From contig JAHBXY010000017.1 of the NCBI GenBank assembly GCA_019636275.1, forward strand, positions 1 through 64,000: a stretch of 64,000 nt of DNA, in the 5' to 3' direction. Below the pieces are notes generated by a model. The model was not told the origin of the DNA and did no database searches. It was given only the letters and a program-made list of their open reading frames with translations. Source of the stretch: Planctomycetota bacterium. Its GTDB lineage: Bacteria; Planctomycetota; J058. This document shows, one piece after another, positions 1 through 8,462 of this stretch (position 1 is its first letter; every line of letters begins with the position of its first letter). The position numbers and the translations under genes were made by a program.

Positions 1-690
1 GGCGGCGCCGGGACCAGCGGGCGCCTGGCGGTCATGGAGGCGGCGGAGTGCCGGCCGACCTTCTCGTCCGACCGCGTCGTGGGCCTGATCGCCGGCGGCG
101 CGGCGGCGCTGCTCGAGGCGCAGGAGGGGGCCGAGGACGATCGGGATGCCGGGGCGCGCGCGCTCGAGGCGCTCGGGCCGACGCCGAGCGACCTCGTCCT
201 GGGCGTGGCGGCCAGCGGCCGAACGCCCTGGGCGCTCGGGCTCCTCGACGCGGCCGCCCGCGCGGGCGCGCGCCGCGGGCTCGTGGCCTGCGCCGCGCCG
301 CCGCCCGGGCTCGAGCTCGACGTGGCGCTCGTCCTCGACACGGGCCCCGAGCTCCTCTCGGGCTCGACGCGCCTGAAGGCGGCCACGGCCACGAAGTGCG
401 CCCTGAACGCGATCACCACCGGGGCCATGGCCCTGGCCGGCAAGGTCATGGACGACCTCATGGTCGACGTGCAGCCGACCAACGCCAAGCTGCGCGCCCG
501 GGCGCGCCGGATCGTCGCCGCGCTCGTCCGCTGCGACGAGGCGCGCGCGGGCGACCTGCTCCTCGCGGCCGCCTGGGAGGCCAAGACCGCCATCGCCATG
601 GGCCGCCTGGGGGTCGACGCCGCCGGGGCCCGGGCGCGGCTCGCCGCCCACGGCGGGCACCTGCGGCGCGCGCTGGAGGCCGGGGCGTGA
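1..690 (+). CDS. murQ: N-acetylmuramic acid 6-phosphate etherase MurQ (5' end outside window)
   Basis: MurQ cleaves the lactyl ether of MurNAc-6-phosphate, giving GlcNAc-6-phosphate and lactate, a cytoplasmic step of cell-wall recycling. The window opens in frame inside the conserved sugar-phosphate-binding SIS domain: the first residues read GGAGTSGRLAVMEAAEC, close to the family signature GAGTSGRLG-DA-E-PPTF, followed by FSSDRVVGLIAGG. Further on, STRLKAATATKCALNAIT matches the second SIS signature. The C-terminal helical region is complete and ends in TGA. The start codon and roughly the first 70 residues lie upstream of the window. The stop overlaps the GTG of anmK (GTGA), so the two recycling genes are translationally coupled. 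Family assignment is secure. Confidence 0.93.
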   Translation, partial: GGAGTSGRLAVMEAAECRPTFSSDRVVGLIAGGAAALLEAQEGAEDDRDAGARALEALGPTPSDLVLGVAASGRTPWALGLLDAAARAGARRGLVACAAPPPGLELDVALVLDTGPELLSGSTRLKAATATKCALNAITTGAMALAGKVMDDLMVDVQPTNAKLRARARRIVAALVRCDEARAGDLLLAAAWEAKTAIAMGRLGVDAAGARARLAAHGGHLRRALEAGA

Positions 691-1868
691 GCCGGATCGA
701 CGAGCTGGCGGCGATCGCGCGCAAGGAGACGCGCACGATCGTCGGCCTCATGAGCGGCACCTCGCTCGACGGCATCGACGCCGCCCTGGTCGAGGTCTCG
801 GGCAGCGGGGCCGCCACCCGCGTGGCCCTCGTGGCCTTCGAGACCCTGCCCTTCCCGCCCGGCGTCCGCGACCGCATCGAGGAGGCCCTCGACGGCGGCG
901 TGCGCGACGCCTGCGAGCTGAACTTCGAGCTGGGCGAGGTGTTCGCCGACGCGGCGCGCGCCGTCGCCGACCGCGCCGGCGTGGGCCTCGAGGCGGTCGA
1001 CCTCGTCGCCAGCCACGGCCAGACGATCTTCCACGTCGACCGCACCATGGGCCGCCCGTCGACGCTCCAGGTGGGCGAGCCGGCCGTGATCGCCGAGCGC
1101 ACCGGGCGGATCGTCGTCGCCGACTTCCGCACGCGCGACATCGCCGCCGGCGGCGGCGGCGCGCCGCTCGTGGCCTACGTCGACCACTGCCTGCTGGCGC
1201 GTCCCGGGCGCACCGTGCTCCTGCAGAACATCGGCGGGATCGCCAACGTGACCGTCGTCACTCCGGAGCCCGAGCGCGTCCTGGCCTTCGACACCGGCCC
1301 CGGCAACGTCCTGATCGACGAGGTGTGCCGCGAGCTCACCGGCGACGAGGGCGCCTTCGACCAGGGCGGCGCGCTCTCGGCCCTGGGAGAGCCCGACGAG
1401 GCGCTCCTGGCCGAGCTCATGGCCCACGAGTACCTCCGGCTGGCGCCGCCCAAGACGACCGGCCGCGAGCTGTTCGGGGCGGAGTTCGCGCAGCGCCTCG
1501 TCGACGGCTACGACCGCGACCGCCTGATCGACCTGCTCACGACGCTCGTCCACTTCACGGCGCGCTCGATCGCCCGGGCCTACCGCGAGCACGTCCTGCC
1601 GGGCCTGACGCCGCGCCCCGCGGAGGTCGTCGTCTCCGGCGGCGGCGTGCACAACCTGACGCTCATGCGCGTCCTGACCGAGGACCTCGCCCGCGACGAC
1701 CTCGTCGCGCGCTCGTTCGACGACCTGGGGCTCGGCTTCTCGGCCAAGGCCAAGGAGGCCGTGGCCTTCGCCATCCTGGCCAACGAGACGGTCCAGGGCC
1801 GTCCGTCGAACCTCCCGGCGGCCACCGGGGCGCGCCGGCCGGTGGTCCAGGGCAAGATCGTCATCTGA
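687..1868 (+). CDS. anmK: Anhydro-N-acetylmuramic acid kinase AnmK
   Basis: AnmK opens the 1,6-anhydro ring of anhydroMurNAc and phosphorylates it to MurNAc-6-phosphate, the substrate of the MurQ gene just upstream. The 393-residue protein has the usual family length. Visible motifs are GLMSGTSLDGIDAALVEV near the N terminus (ATP loop), SHGQTIFH, the catalytic-region NIGGIANVT, FDTGPGNVLIDE and the C-terminal SGGGVHN. The GTG at 687 overlaps the murQ stop by four bases (GTGA) and the sequence becomes AnmK-like from residue ~15, so this start is preferred over in-frame codons inside murQ. Soluble and cytoplasmic. A 256-bp gap of lower G+C content follows. Confidence 0.95.
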   Translation: MSRIDELAAIARKETRTIVGLMSGTSLDGIDAALVEVSGSGAATRVALVAFETLPFPPGVRDRIEEALDGGVRDACELNFELGEVFADAARAVADRAGVGLEAVDLVASHGQTIFHVDRTMGRPSTLQVGEPAVIAERTGRIVVADFRTRDIAAGGGGAPLVAYVDHCLLARPGRTVLLQNIGGIANVTVVTPEPERVLAFDTGPGNVLIDEVCRELTGDEGAFDQGGALSALGEPDEALLAELMAHEYLRLAPPKTTGRELFGAEFAQRLVDGYDRDRLIDLLTTLVHFTARSIARAYREHVLPGLTPRPAEVVVSGGGVHNLTLMRVLTEDLARDDLVARSFDDLGLGFSAKAKEAVAFAILANETVQGRPSNLPAATGARRPVVQGKIVI

Positions 1869-1987
1869 CGGATTCGGCGACACAGGCCGCGCCGTTTCAT
1901 GCGAGTGCATGACCGAGGCGCATTGCGCGATTAACGCGCCTGTCGCGGCTCTCAGGGCCGCCGTGGCGCAAGAACAACGAAACTAAC

Positions 1988-2016
1988 TTGCGACGGCTGT
2001 CGAGGCCACATATGCT
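1988..2016 (+). promoter_or_regulatory. Candidate sigma70-type promoter for the gene at 2125
   Basis: TTGCGA (1988-1993) and TATGCT (2011-2016) are separated by exactly 17 bp and each matches the -35/-10 consensus at four of six positions. They lie in the A+T-richer gap between anmK and the gene at 2125, which would give a leader of about 100 nt. Small hairpins flank it (GCGCG-ATTAA-CGCGC at 1925-1939; CCTGC-GTAG-GCAGG at 2041-2054). Pattern match only. Confidence 0.35.
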
Positions 2017-2124
2017 TGGCCGAGAAGGCTGCGTCAGGATCCTGCGTAGGCAGGCTGCGTAACAAGACACTGGGGCGCGACAGGATTCGTTTGGCTGCGG
2101 TGTGTGCGATACTAGGAGGTTGAT

Positions 2125-2787
2125 GTGGCCCGGGCGGGAAAGAAGGCGACGCCTGCGCGGAAGACCCCGCAGGGGACGATCACGCTGCGGGACAGGCTCA
2201 AGGCGCTGCGCCTGAGCCTGGTCTCGGAGTTCAAGGTCGAGGTCCCCATGGGGGCAATGGACCGCGTCATGGACCTCGAGTCGCGCCACCGCTGGCGGCG
2301 GATCGAGCGGGAGGGCGACCTCCGCGACCCGCTAACGCTGCGCACCGTGATCTTCGCCATGAAGAAACTCGCGGCGAAGCTCGTGGTCGACGACGAGGAC
2401 GCGACCTACCGGGCGCTCGTCGCCTACGTGAAGGGCGAGGGCCCGCTGCCCTGGGGCGAGCAGGCGCCGCCCTGGCGCGAGGGCTGCTCGCCGATCGTCC
2501 CTACGGGCCGCCCGGTCGGCGCGCGCGTGCTCGGCACGACGCGCGTCCTGCCGCCCGACGCGGACCTGCCGGCCGAGGTCCCGACCGAGAGCCTCCTGAC
2601 GCCGCCGGAGGCGCCGCTCGTCGCCACGCCGACCGCTCCGTCGCCGGGGGACCCGAGCCCCGCCGCCCTGGCCGTCCTCGAGCAGGTGCGGGCCGGGACG
2701 ATCCTGCCGGGCGACGCCCTCCGGGCGCTGGTCTTTCTAATGCCTTGCCGTCACGGCAGTTCCCGCGGCGGCCATTATCGTGAATAA
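2125..2787 (+). CDS. Hypothetical protein
   Basis: A 220-residue protein of unknown function. An unusually good ribosome site (AGGAGGT, 2114-2120) lies four bases before the GTG at 2125. The N terminus is Lys/Arg-rich (MARAGKKATPARKTP), followed by a charged, probably helical segment (residues ~20-110) and a Pro/Ala/Thr-rich tail with no recognised motif and no membrane segment. The last ~15 residues are encoded by a lower-G+C stretch made of two hairpins and may not be ancestral coding sequence. The TAA shares a base with the ATG of the downstream kinase, so the two genes should be coupled. A basic N terminus could mean nucleic-acid binding, but nothing specific supports this. Confidence 0.6.
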   Translation: MARAGKKATPARKTPQGTITLRDRLKALRLSLVSEFKVEVPMGAMDRVMDLESRHRWRRIEREGDLRDPLTLRTVIFAMKKLAAKLVVDDEDATYRALVAYVKGEGPLPWGEQAPPWREGCSPIVPTGRPVGARVLGTTRVLPPDADLPAEVPTESLLTPPEAPLVATPTAPSPGDPSPAALAVLEQVRAGTILPGDALRALVFLMPCRHGSSRGGHYRE

Positions 2788-2795
2788 TGGCCGCC
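2767..2795 (+). promoter_or_regulatory. Perfect 12-bp inverted repeat over a stop/start junction
   Basis: GGCGGCCATTAT (2767-2778) and ATAATGGCCGCC (2784-2795) are exact reverse complements around a 5-nt loop. The right arm contains both the TAA of the upstream gene and the ATG (2787) of the kinase. A second small hairpin, TGCCG-TCA-CGGCA, lies at 2746-2758. In mRNA the kinase start codon would be buried in the stem, and a ribosome finishing the upstream gene would open it. Confidence 0.7.
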
Positions 2796-4649
2796 CGGCG
2801 GGGGGCCATGCTCGGGCTCGAGGACCTCATCATCGCCAACCTGGTCGCGCGCCGCGGCGCCGTCGACCCGGCGGCCCTGCGGGCCCTGCTGCGGCAGCTC
2901 GACCAGGCGCCCGAGCGCGTGCCGCTGGCCAGGGCCCTGCACGACCGCCTGGGCGTGCCGGTCGACGAGGCGCGCGCCCTGCACGACGGCGCGCGCCGCC
3001 GCCTGCGCCAGCGCGCCGAGGAGCGCTTCCTCGTCGTGGCCCGCGGGCGCGAGCCCGCGCTCGCGCCGCGGCTCGACGCGCTGGCCGCCGAGCAGGCGCA
3101 GCAGGGCTACGCCTGGGCGCTCGGCGAGCGCCTCGTCCGCGAGCGCCTGCTCGACCCGGCGCGGCACCAGGCGCTCCAGGACGAGGTCGCCCGCCTGCTC
3201 GCCGACGACGAGGCGCGGATCGTCCAGCAGAACCGCGCCGGCGACTTCGCCCAGGCGCTCACGCGCGCGCCCGGCCCCCCGAGCGGCGCGGCGCCGCGCG
3301 GGCCGTCGCTCTCGTCGTCGCAGGCCGACGCGCGCCTCTTCGCCTCGTCGTCGTCGCAGGACGCGCGCCCGGCCCTCGCGGCCGACCCGCGGGCGACGTC
3401 GTCGCGCCGCGTCGTCGCCCAGCCCGACCCGCGGGCGACCTCGTCGCGCCGCGTCGTCGCCGCGCCCGCGGCGCTCGCGCCCGAGGACGCCGAGCGCACG
3501 ATCACCCTCGGCCCGGGCGCGGCCGCCGAGGCCGCCGCGGGCGACCGCACCGTCCTCTTCCCCGCCGCCGGGACGGCGCCGGCCGGCGACCCCACGGTGC
3601 GCATGAGCGCGGCGCCGCCGCTCTCCGCCCCCGACCCCACGGCCAGCGCCGCGCGGCGCGCGCCCTCGCCCACGGCGTTCGCCGGGCGCCGGGTCGGCGG
3701 GGGCAAGTACGAGATCGTCCGCGAGCTGGGCCGCGGCAACATGGGGATCGTGTTCCTGGCCGCCGAGCTGGCGACCGGCCGGCAGGTGGCCCTCAAGGTC
3801 GTGCAGGGCCCGGCCAACGCGGACGCGCGCGGCCGCTTCAAGCGCGAGATCCTCGTCTCGCAGCGCCTGCAGCACCCGCACGTGATCGCCGTCCTCGACG
3901 CCGGAGAGCTGGACAACGGCTCGTCGTTCATGGTCATGGAGCTGCTCGAGGGCGGCGCGCTCACGGAGCTCGTCAAGCGCGAGGGGGCCCTGACGGTCGA
4001 GCGCGCCCTGACGCTCTTCGAGCAGCTCCTGCGCGGCCTCGAGGCCGTGCACGCGGCCAAGGTCGTCCACCGCGACCTCAAGCCCGACAACGTCCACGTG
4101 GTCGTCCGCGACGGCGTCGAGCACGTCAAGATCATGGACTTCGGCATCTCGCGCTTCCTCGACCAGGAGGTGGCCGAGCAGCAGGAGGTCTTCGTGACCG
4201 TGCGCGGCACCCTCTCCGGCACGCCGCAGTACGTGGCCCCCGAGGCCGTCCTCGACCCCGAGCACGTGGCCACGACGCACGACGTCTACGCCTGCGGCGT
4301 GCTCCTGTTCGAGATGCTCACCGGCACGCTGCCCTTCCCGCCGGCGCGCACGCTCAAGGACATCCTCGCCGACACGCTCAACACGCGTCCGCGGGCCCTC
4401 GACGAGGCCAACCCCTCGGCCGCGCCCTTCTCGCCGGCGCTCGAGCGTTTCGTGCGCCGGCTCCTGGAGAAGGACCCCGAGGCGCGGCCGGCCGACGCGA
4501 CGCGGGCGCTCGAGGCCCTGGCCGAGGTGCGCGCGGAGCTCGGCGGCGGCGGCGGGCGGCCGGCGAAGGCCGGCGCGGACGCCCCGCGCGAGGGGCTCAC
4601 GGCGCGCTTCCTGCGCAAGATCACGTCGATCTTCCGCCGGTCCGACTGA
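2787..4649 (+). CDS. Hanks-type Ser/Thr protein kinase with novel N-terminal module
   Basis: A 620-residue cytoplasmic kinase. Residues ~307-590 form the catalytic domain: glycine loop ELGRGNMGIVF, VALK lysine K337, HRDLKPDN with catalytic D430, DFG aspartate D451, and SGTPQYVAPE in the activation segment. No transmembrane segment follows; the protein ends in a basic amphipathic tail (LTARFLRKITSIFRRSD). Residues ~8-160 are a helical module also found at the N terminus of the kinase at 36150-37829 and otherwise unrecognised. Residues ~165-300 are a low-complexity Ser/Ala/Pro linker with two copies of a 14-residue unit beginning DPRATSSRRVV. The ATG at 2787 overlaps the upstream stop; the ATG at 2808 is an alternative outside the hairpin. 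Substrates unknown. Confidence 0.9.
   Translation: MAARRGAMLGLEDLIIANLVARRGAVDPAALRALLRQLDQAPERVPLARALHDRLGVPVDEARALHDGARRRLRQRAEERFLVVARGREPALAPRLDALAAEQAQQGYAWALGERLVRERLLDPARHQALQDEVARLLADDEARIVQQNRAGDFAQALTRAPGPPSGAAPRGPSLSSSQADARLFASSSSQDARPALAADPRATSSRRVVAQPDPRATSSRRVVAAPAALAPEDAERTITLGPGAAAEAAAGDRTVLFPAAGTAPAGDPTVRMSAAPPLSAPDPTASAARRAPSPTAFAGRRVGGGKYEIVRELGRGNMGIVFLAAELATGRQVALKVVQGPANADARGRFKREILVSQRLQHPHVIAVLDAGELDNGSSFMVMELLEGGALTELVKREGALTVERALTLFEQLLRGLEAVHAAKVVHRDLKPDNVHVVVRDGVEHVKIMDFGISRFLDQEVAEQQEVFVTVRGTLSGTPQYVAPEAVLDPEHVATTHDVYACGVLLFEMLTGTLPFPPARTLKDILADTLNTRPRALDEANPSAAPFSPALERFVRRLLEKDPEARPADATRALEALAEVRAELGGGGGRPAKAGADAPREGLTARFLRKITSIFRRSD
3384..3467 (+). repeat. 42-bp direct tandem repeat inside the kinase linker
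   Basis: Two adjacent, nearly identical 42-bp units encode DPRATSSRRVVAQP and DPRATSSRRVVAAP (residues 200-227) in the flexible linker of the kinase. Ser/Thr-Arg-Arg clusters in such linkers can be autophosphorylation sites, but that is inference. Confidence 0.75.
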
Positions 4650-4726
4650 CGGCCGGGCGCGGGCGGGCACCCGGCTTGCGCCGTCCAGCAGCGGGCCCGC
4701 GGCCGCCCGGCGCGGCGCGGGCCTCG

Positions 4727-4744
4727 CGGGACGCGCGCGTCCCG
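4727..4744. other. 18-bp perfect palindrome between kinase and membrane-protein genes
   Basis: CGGGACGCGCGCGTCCCG is a perfect palindrome lying 77 bp after the kinase stop and 25 bp before the next start. It has no T-run, so it could be a factor-dependent terminator stem or a dimer-binding operator. The alternating CG core could also arise by chance at this base composition. Confidence 0.4.
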
Positions 4745-4769
4745 TCGGGGGGGAGCAGGAGCGACGATC

Positions 4770-5435
4770 GTGCTGCACGTGACCCCCCTGGGCGCGGCGC
4801 TGCGGGGGCTCGCCTCGGGCCTGGCTGGCAGCGCGGCGCAGGACGCCTTCTTCGCCGCCACCCGGCCGATCACGCCCGGCCAGCCGGAGGGGGCCTTCGC
4901 CCCGCCGGAGCCGCAGCAGTCGGGCGAGCAGGCCACCGAGACGGTCGCCCGTCGCGTCGTCGAGGGGCTGGCCGCCCGCGGCCCCTTGCCGCCCGACGCC
5001 CGGCGCGTGGGCGGGCGGATCGTCCACTACGCCTTCGGCGGCGGCTGGGGCGTCGTCTACGGCCTCGCGCGCGAGTCGGCGCGCGGCCTCGAGGGGCCCG
5101 GCGGGGCGGCGGCCTTCGGGGTGGGCGTGTGGGCCGTGAGCGACAACGGCCTCCTGCCGCTGTTCAACCTCGCGGGCAGCCCGCGCCGCTACCCGCTGCG
5201 CAACCACGCCTACGCGGTCGCGGCGCACCTCGTCTATGGCCTCGCCGTGGCGGGCACCTACGCGGCCCTGCGGCCCGCGCGCGCGGCCCAGCCGCGGCGC
5301 TCGCTCGTGGGCGGCCTGGGCCTCGCGCTCGCGACCCTGGCCGGCGCCCTGCCCGGCCGCGTCGGGCGCGCCGCCCGGCTGGCCAGGGGCGTCGACGCGG
5401 CCCGGCGGGCCTTCGCGGCCAGCACCGCCGGCTAG
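4770..5435 (+). CDS. Putative membrane protein, YagU/DUF1440-like
   Basis: 221 residues. Glycine/alanine-rich hydrophobic stretches (IVHYAFGGGWGVVYGLARES, AAAFGVGVWAVSDNGLLPLF, AYAVAAHLVYGLAVAGTYAA) suggest three or four membrane segments. The HYAFG..WG..YG pattern and the internal HLVYGL resemble the DUF1440/YagU inner-membrane family, whose role is poorly known. The GTG at 4770 has AGGAG (4757-4761) eight bases upstream. It is probably its own transcription unit and converges with the minus-strand gene at 5446. The family call is tentative. Confidence 0.6.
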   Translation: MLHVTPLGAALRGLASGLAGSAAQDAFFAATRPITPGQPEGAFAPPEPQQSGEQATETVARRVVEGLAARGPLPPDARRVGGRIVHYAFGGGWGVVYGLARESARGLEGPGGAAAFGVGVWAVSDNGLLPLFNLAGSPRRYPLRNHAYAVAAHLVYGLAVAGTYAALRPARAAQPRRSLVGGLGLALATLAGALPGRVGRAARLARGVDAARRAFAASTAG

Positions 5436-5445
5436 GCCGACGTCT

Positions 5446-5862
5446 TCAGTCCGGGCCGGCGAGCAGCTCGAGCCCGTCCGCCCGCAGGGCCAGGATGCGG
5501 CGGGCGAGCTCGCGCAGCCGGCCGACCTCCGCGCGCGACACGTCGAGGCGCCGGCACACGGCCGCCAGCACCTCGAGCTCTCGCTCCTCCTGCTCGTCGT
5601 CGGCGAGGACGAGGATCAGGAGCTGCAGGACGAGCACCCGGCGGCGCTGCGGGGTGTCGAACACCTCGAGGCCGTCGAGCAGGTCGTCCTGGTCGCGCGG
5701 CGGGCGCGGGAGGTCGTCGGGGTCGAGGAACCCCAGCTCCGCCCTGACCTGGGCCAGGGCGTCCTCCTCGCGCAGGTCGACGACGCCGTCGGCCGCGACC
5801 ACGTAGAGCGCGGCGCGGCACAGCTCGCGCCGCTGCGCGCCATCGAGCAGATGCAAGAACAC
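5446..5862 (-). CDS. TerB-like helical protein
   Basis: 138 residues, all-helical, no signal peptide. RRELCRAALYVVAADGVVD at the N terminus followed by E/D-rich helices (LVLQLLILVLADDEQEERE) fits the TerB-like tellurite-resistance/DUF533 fold, in which a short acidic helix follows a conserved A-DG turn. Such proteins are usually cytoplasmic and linked to envelope stress or calcium-dependent signalling, but no Ter partner is present here. The start lies three bases from the stop of the upstream exported-protein gene, so the two are likely one operon. Function is inferred only from the fold pattern. Confidence 0.6.
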   Translation of the reverse strand: MFLHLLDGAQRRELCRAALYVVAADGVVDLREEDALAQVRAELGFLDPDDLPRPPRDQDDLLDGLEVFDTPQRRRVLVLQLLILVLADDEQEERELEVLAAVCRRLDVSRAEVGRLRELARRILALRADGLELLAGPD

Positions 5863-5865
5863 GGG

Positions 5866-6768
5866 CTACCCCCCGACGCGCGTCCGCCGCTGCGCGTTCT
5901 CCAGCTCCAGGTCCACCGCCATCGTCACGCCCGGCGCGTCGGGGACGGTCGGCTCCCCGTCGAACACGCCCGTGAGCCGCGCCTCGCCGGCGGGCGACGT
6001 GCCCCCCTCGGGGAGGAGCAGCTCGAGCGCCAGCTTGAACGACGCCGGCTCCGGGCAGTCGAGCCCCTGGAAGCGCGTGAAGGCCAGGTCGACGTCGACG
6101 TGGACGTTCATGAACGTGACCCCGTCGCGCTCCTCGAGCGAGCGGAACGTGCCGACGACCTTGGTCTGTTCGGGGTGGAGCGCCGAGTCCTGGAAGCCGA
6201 ACGCCGTGAGCGCCTGCTCGGGCGTGATCTCCCAGGTCGCGCCGACCGGGACCGGCTCGTCGGGCAGGAGCGCGTGCTGGCGCTCCTTCTCGCGGTCGCC
6301 CAGCTCCCGCTTCATGTCGCGCTGGAGCGCCTCCTGGTCGAGGCGCGCCCGCAGCGCCGGCGGGACGGTCGCGTCGCCCTCGGCCACGAAGGCGTGCTTG
6401 CCGTCCTTGCCGCGCTCGAGCAGCACCGCGAGCCCCAGCACGTCGGGCGCCTCGCCGGCGTCGACGTCGCGGAAGCTCTCGTACACCCGGCGCGCCCGCG
6501 AGACCTGCCCCTGGTCGTCGACCTCCAGGACCTCCTCGGTGTAGGTCGCCGCCTGCCCCTGCTCGCCCTCCTGCCGCTGCAGGACCTGCTCCCCGCTGCG
6601 GACGACCACCTGGCTCTTCTGCCGCTCGCTGGTCTCGACGCGCAGGACGTCGCCCACGGCCGGCGTGTAGTCGTCCCCGGCCCGGAGGTCGTAGGTCGTC
6701 TCGTCGGCCGCCGCCGGCAGCGCCAGCGCGAGCAGGACGCAGCAGGTGGTCGCGGCGCGGAACGTCAT
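5866..6768 (-). CDS. Hypothetical exported protein
   Basis: 300 residues with a Sec signal peptide (MTFRAATTCCVLLALALPAAADE, probable cleavage after the AAA). The mature part is acidic, beta-rich and without cysteine pairs or recognised catalytic motifs: an N-terminal sheet region (residues ~35-110), a Lys/Arg/Glu helical patch (~150-175) and a C-terminal sheet region (~195-295) with AFTRFQGLDCPEP. It resembles secreted proteins of unknown function with a YceI-like or DUF6263-like layout, but no name can be given safely. It is the first gene of a likely two-gene operon with the TerB-like gene and is divergent from the DUF262 gene across about 100 bp. Confidence 0.65.
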   Translation of the reverse strand: MTFRAATTCCVLLALALPAAADETTYDLRAGDDYTPAVGDVLRVETSERQKSQVVVRSGEQVLQRQEGEQGQAATYTEEVLEVDDQGQVSRARRVYESFRDVDAGEAPDVLGLAVLLERGKDGKHAFVAEGDATVPPALRARLDQEALQRDMKRELGDREKERQHALLPDEPVPVGATWEITPEQALTAFGFQDSALHPEQTKVVGTFRSLEERDGVTFMNVHVDVDLAFTRFQGLDCPEPASFKLALELLLPEGGTSPAGEARLTGVFDGEPTVPDAPGVTMAVDLELENAQRRTRVGG

Positions 6769-6869
6769 GAAGGCTCCCTCGCTCCCCCGCTCGCTCGTCG
6801 CGCGCCGCCCCGGCGGAGCGGCGGCGTCGCGCTCCCCATCGTAACGTGGCCCACCGGGGAGGAGGCGGC

Positions 6870-8447
6870 GTGATCGTCCATCCGCTCAAGGTGCGCGAGC
6901 TCCTCGATGAGGTGGCCCGCGGCGAGGTCGTGCTGCCGGAGTTCCAGCGCGCCTACGTGTGGAAGCCGCTGCAGGTCGTGCGCCTGCTCGACTCGCTCTA
7001 CCGCGGTTACCCGGCCGGGCAGGTGCTCCTGTGGGACACGGTCGACCTGCCGGCGACGACGCGCGGGCTCGAGGGGGTCGCCGAGAGCGGCTTCCAGCCG
7101 GCCGGCCGGCCCAAGGTGGTCCTCGACGGGCAGCAGCGGCTCACGTCGCTCTACAAGGCGCTCGCGCCCGGCGCCCGCGACCCGGTCGACGTGCGCTTCG
7201 ACCTCAGGACCGAGCAGTTCGCCCTGCGCCGCCGGCGCATGGACGCGAGCCCCTACTGGGTCGACGTGCGCGCGGTCCTGGCCGGGCAGCGCCACGACCT
7301 CGAGGTCCTGCGGGCGATCGCCGCGGCCGGCGGCCCGTCGCTCGACGACCCCGCCTGCGCCGCCTACCTGGAGCGGCTCCAGGCCCTGCGCCGGGTGGCC
7401 GAGTTCCGCTTCCCGATCGAGGTCTTCCGCTCGGACGACCTCGAGCAGGTGACGGAGCTGTTCGTGCGCATCAACTCGGGCGGGACGCGCCTGCGCCAGG
7501 CCGAGCTGGTGCTCGCGCAGCTCACGCTGCACCTCCCGGGCGTCGTCGCCGGTCGCTTCGAGGCGGCGCTGGCCCGCTACGAGGCGCAGGGCTACGCCCT
7601 CGACGCGCGCCTGCTCGTGCGCGCCCTCGTGGCCCTCGGCACGGGCCAGAGCCGCTTCACGGCGCTCGGCGCGCTCTGGCGCCGCCCGCCCGAGGAGCTC
7701 GAGGCGCTGTGGGAGCGCACCCGCGAGGCGCTCGACCGGGCGATCGAGTTCGCGCGCGCCCGCGCCCACTTCGAGTCGGCCGACTGGCTGCCCTCGCTCA
7801 ACGGCCTCGTGCCGCTGGCCGCGCTCCTCGACCGCCGCCCCGAGCTCTCGCGAGACGACGAGGTCGGCCTCCTGCGCTGGTTCTGGCTGGCGCAGCTCCG
7901 CGGCCGGTACAGCGCCGGCGCCGAGGCGGCCATGGACGAGGACCTGCGCGCCGTGGCCGCCGAGCGGCCGGTCGTGCAGCTCCTCGACCGCGTGCTGGCC
8001 GCGGCGCCGAGCGCGGCCGTCGAGCCCGACGAGCTCGACCAGGCCGACTGGCGCAACCCGGCCTTCCCCATGACCTACGCCGTGGCCTGCCGCCGCGGCG
8101 CGCGCGACTGGTTCACCGGCGCGCCGCTGGTCGCTCGCGCGCGCGGCGAGGTGGTCGTCCACCCGATCTTCCCCCGCGCGCTCCTCGAGGAGGCCGGCGC
8201 CGGCCGCCGCCACGACGAGGCGGCGAACCTCGTCTTCCTGAGCGAGCGCCCGGGCCTGCAGGCCACGGCCGTGGCGCCCGACGCCTACCTGCCCGACGTC
8301 GTGGCCAGCGACCCGCGCCGCCTCGAGGCGCAGTCGGTCCCGCTCGACCCGGCCCTGTGGCGGCTCGACCGCTACGACGACTTCCTCGCCGCGCGGCGCG
8401 CGCTCCTGGCCGACGCGATCAACGGGCTGCTCGACGACCCGGTGTGA
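6870..8447 (+). CDS. DUF262 (GmrSD-like) protein with HNH-type C terminus
   Basis: 525 residues. The N terminus carries the DUF262 signature: ELLDEVARGEVVLPEFQRAY, YVW, then VVLDGQQRLTSLY (DGQQR at residues 86-90), the ParB/Srx-like nucleotide-binding core of GmrS and related enzymes. FVRINSGGTRL is also typical. The C terminus has HPIFPRALL (H431) and ANLVFLSE (N453), matching the His-Me finger pattern of DUF1524 endonucleases. GmrSD-type proteins restrict modified phage DNA, so a defence role is plausible, but this is a lone gene. The GTG at 6870 is chosen because GGAGG (6861-6865) sits just upstream and family members start close to ELL; an in-frame GTG at 6846 lacks this. A strong hairpin follows the stop. 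Confidence 0.82.
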   Translation: MIVHPLKVRELLDEVARGEVVLPEFQRAYVWKPLQVVRLLDSLYRGYPAGQVLLWDTVDLPATTRGLEGVAESGFQPAGRPKVVLDGQQRLTSLYKALAPGARDPVDVRFDLRTEQFALRRRRMDASPYWVDVRAVLAGQRHDLEVLRAIAAAGGPSLDDPACAAYLERLQALRRVAEFRFPIEVFRSDDLEQVTELFVRINSGGTRLRQAELVLAQLTLHLPGVVAGRFEAALARYEAQGYALDARLLVRALVALGTGQSRFTALGALWRRPPEELEALWERTREALDRAIEFARARAHFESADWLPSLNGLVPLAALLDRRPELSRDDEVGLLRWFWLAQLRGRYSAGAEAAMDEDLRAVAAERPVVQLLDRVLAAAPSAAVEPDELDQADWRNPAFPMTYAVACRRGARDWFTGAPLVARARGEVVVHPIFPRALLEEAGAGRRHDEAANLVFLSERPGLQATAVAPDAYLPDVVASDPRRLEAQSVPLDPALWRLDRYDDFLAARRALLADAINGLLDDPV

Positions 8448-8462
8448 GGACCGTACAGGGCG

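Noticed and set aside
2775..5228. Long antisense open frame (817 codons) opposite the kinase
   Set aside because: High G+C content leaves few stop codons in antisense frames. The sense strand carries complete kinase motifs, while the antisense product is Arg/Gly/Ala-rich with no domain.
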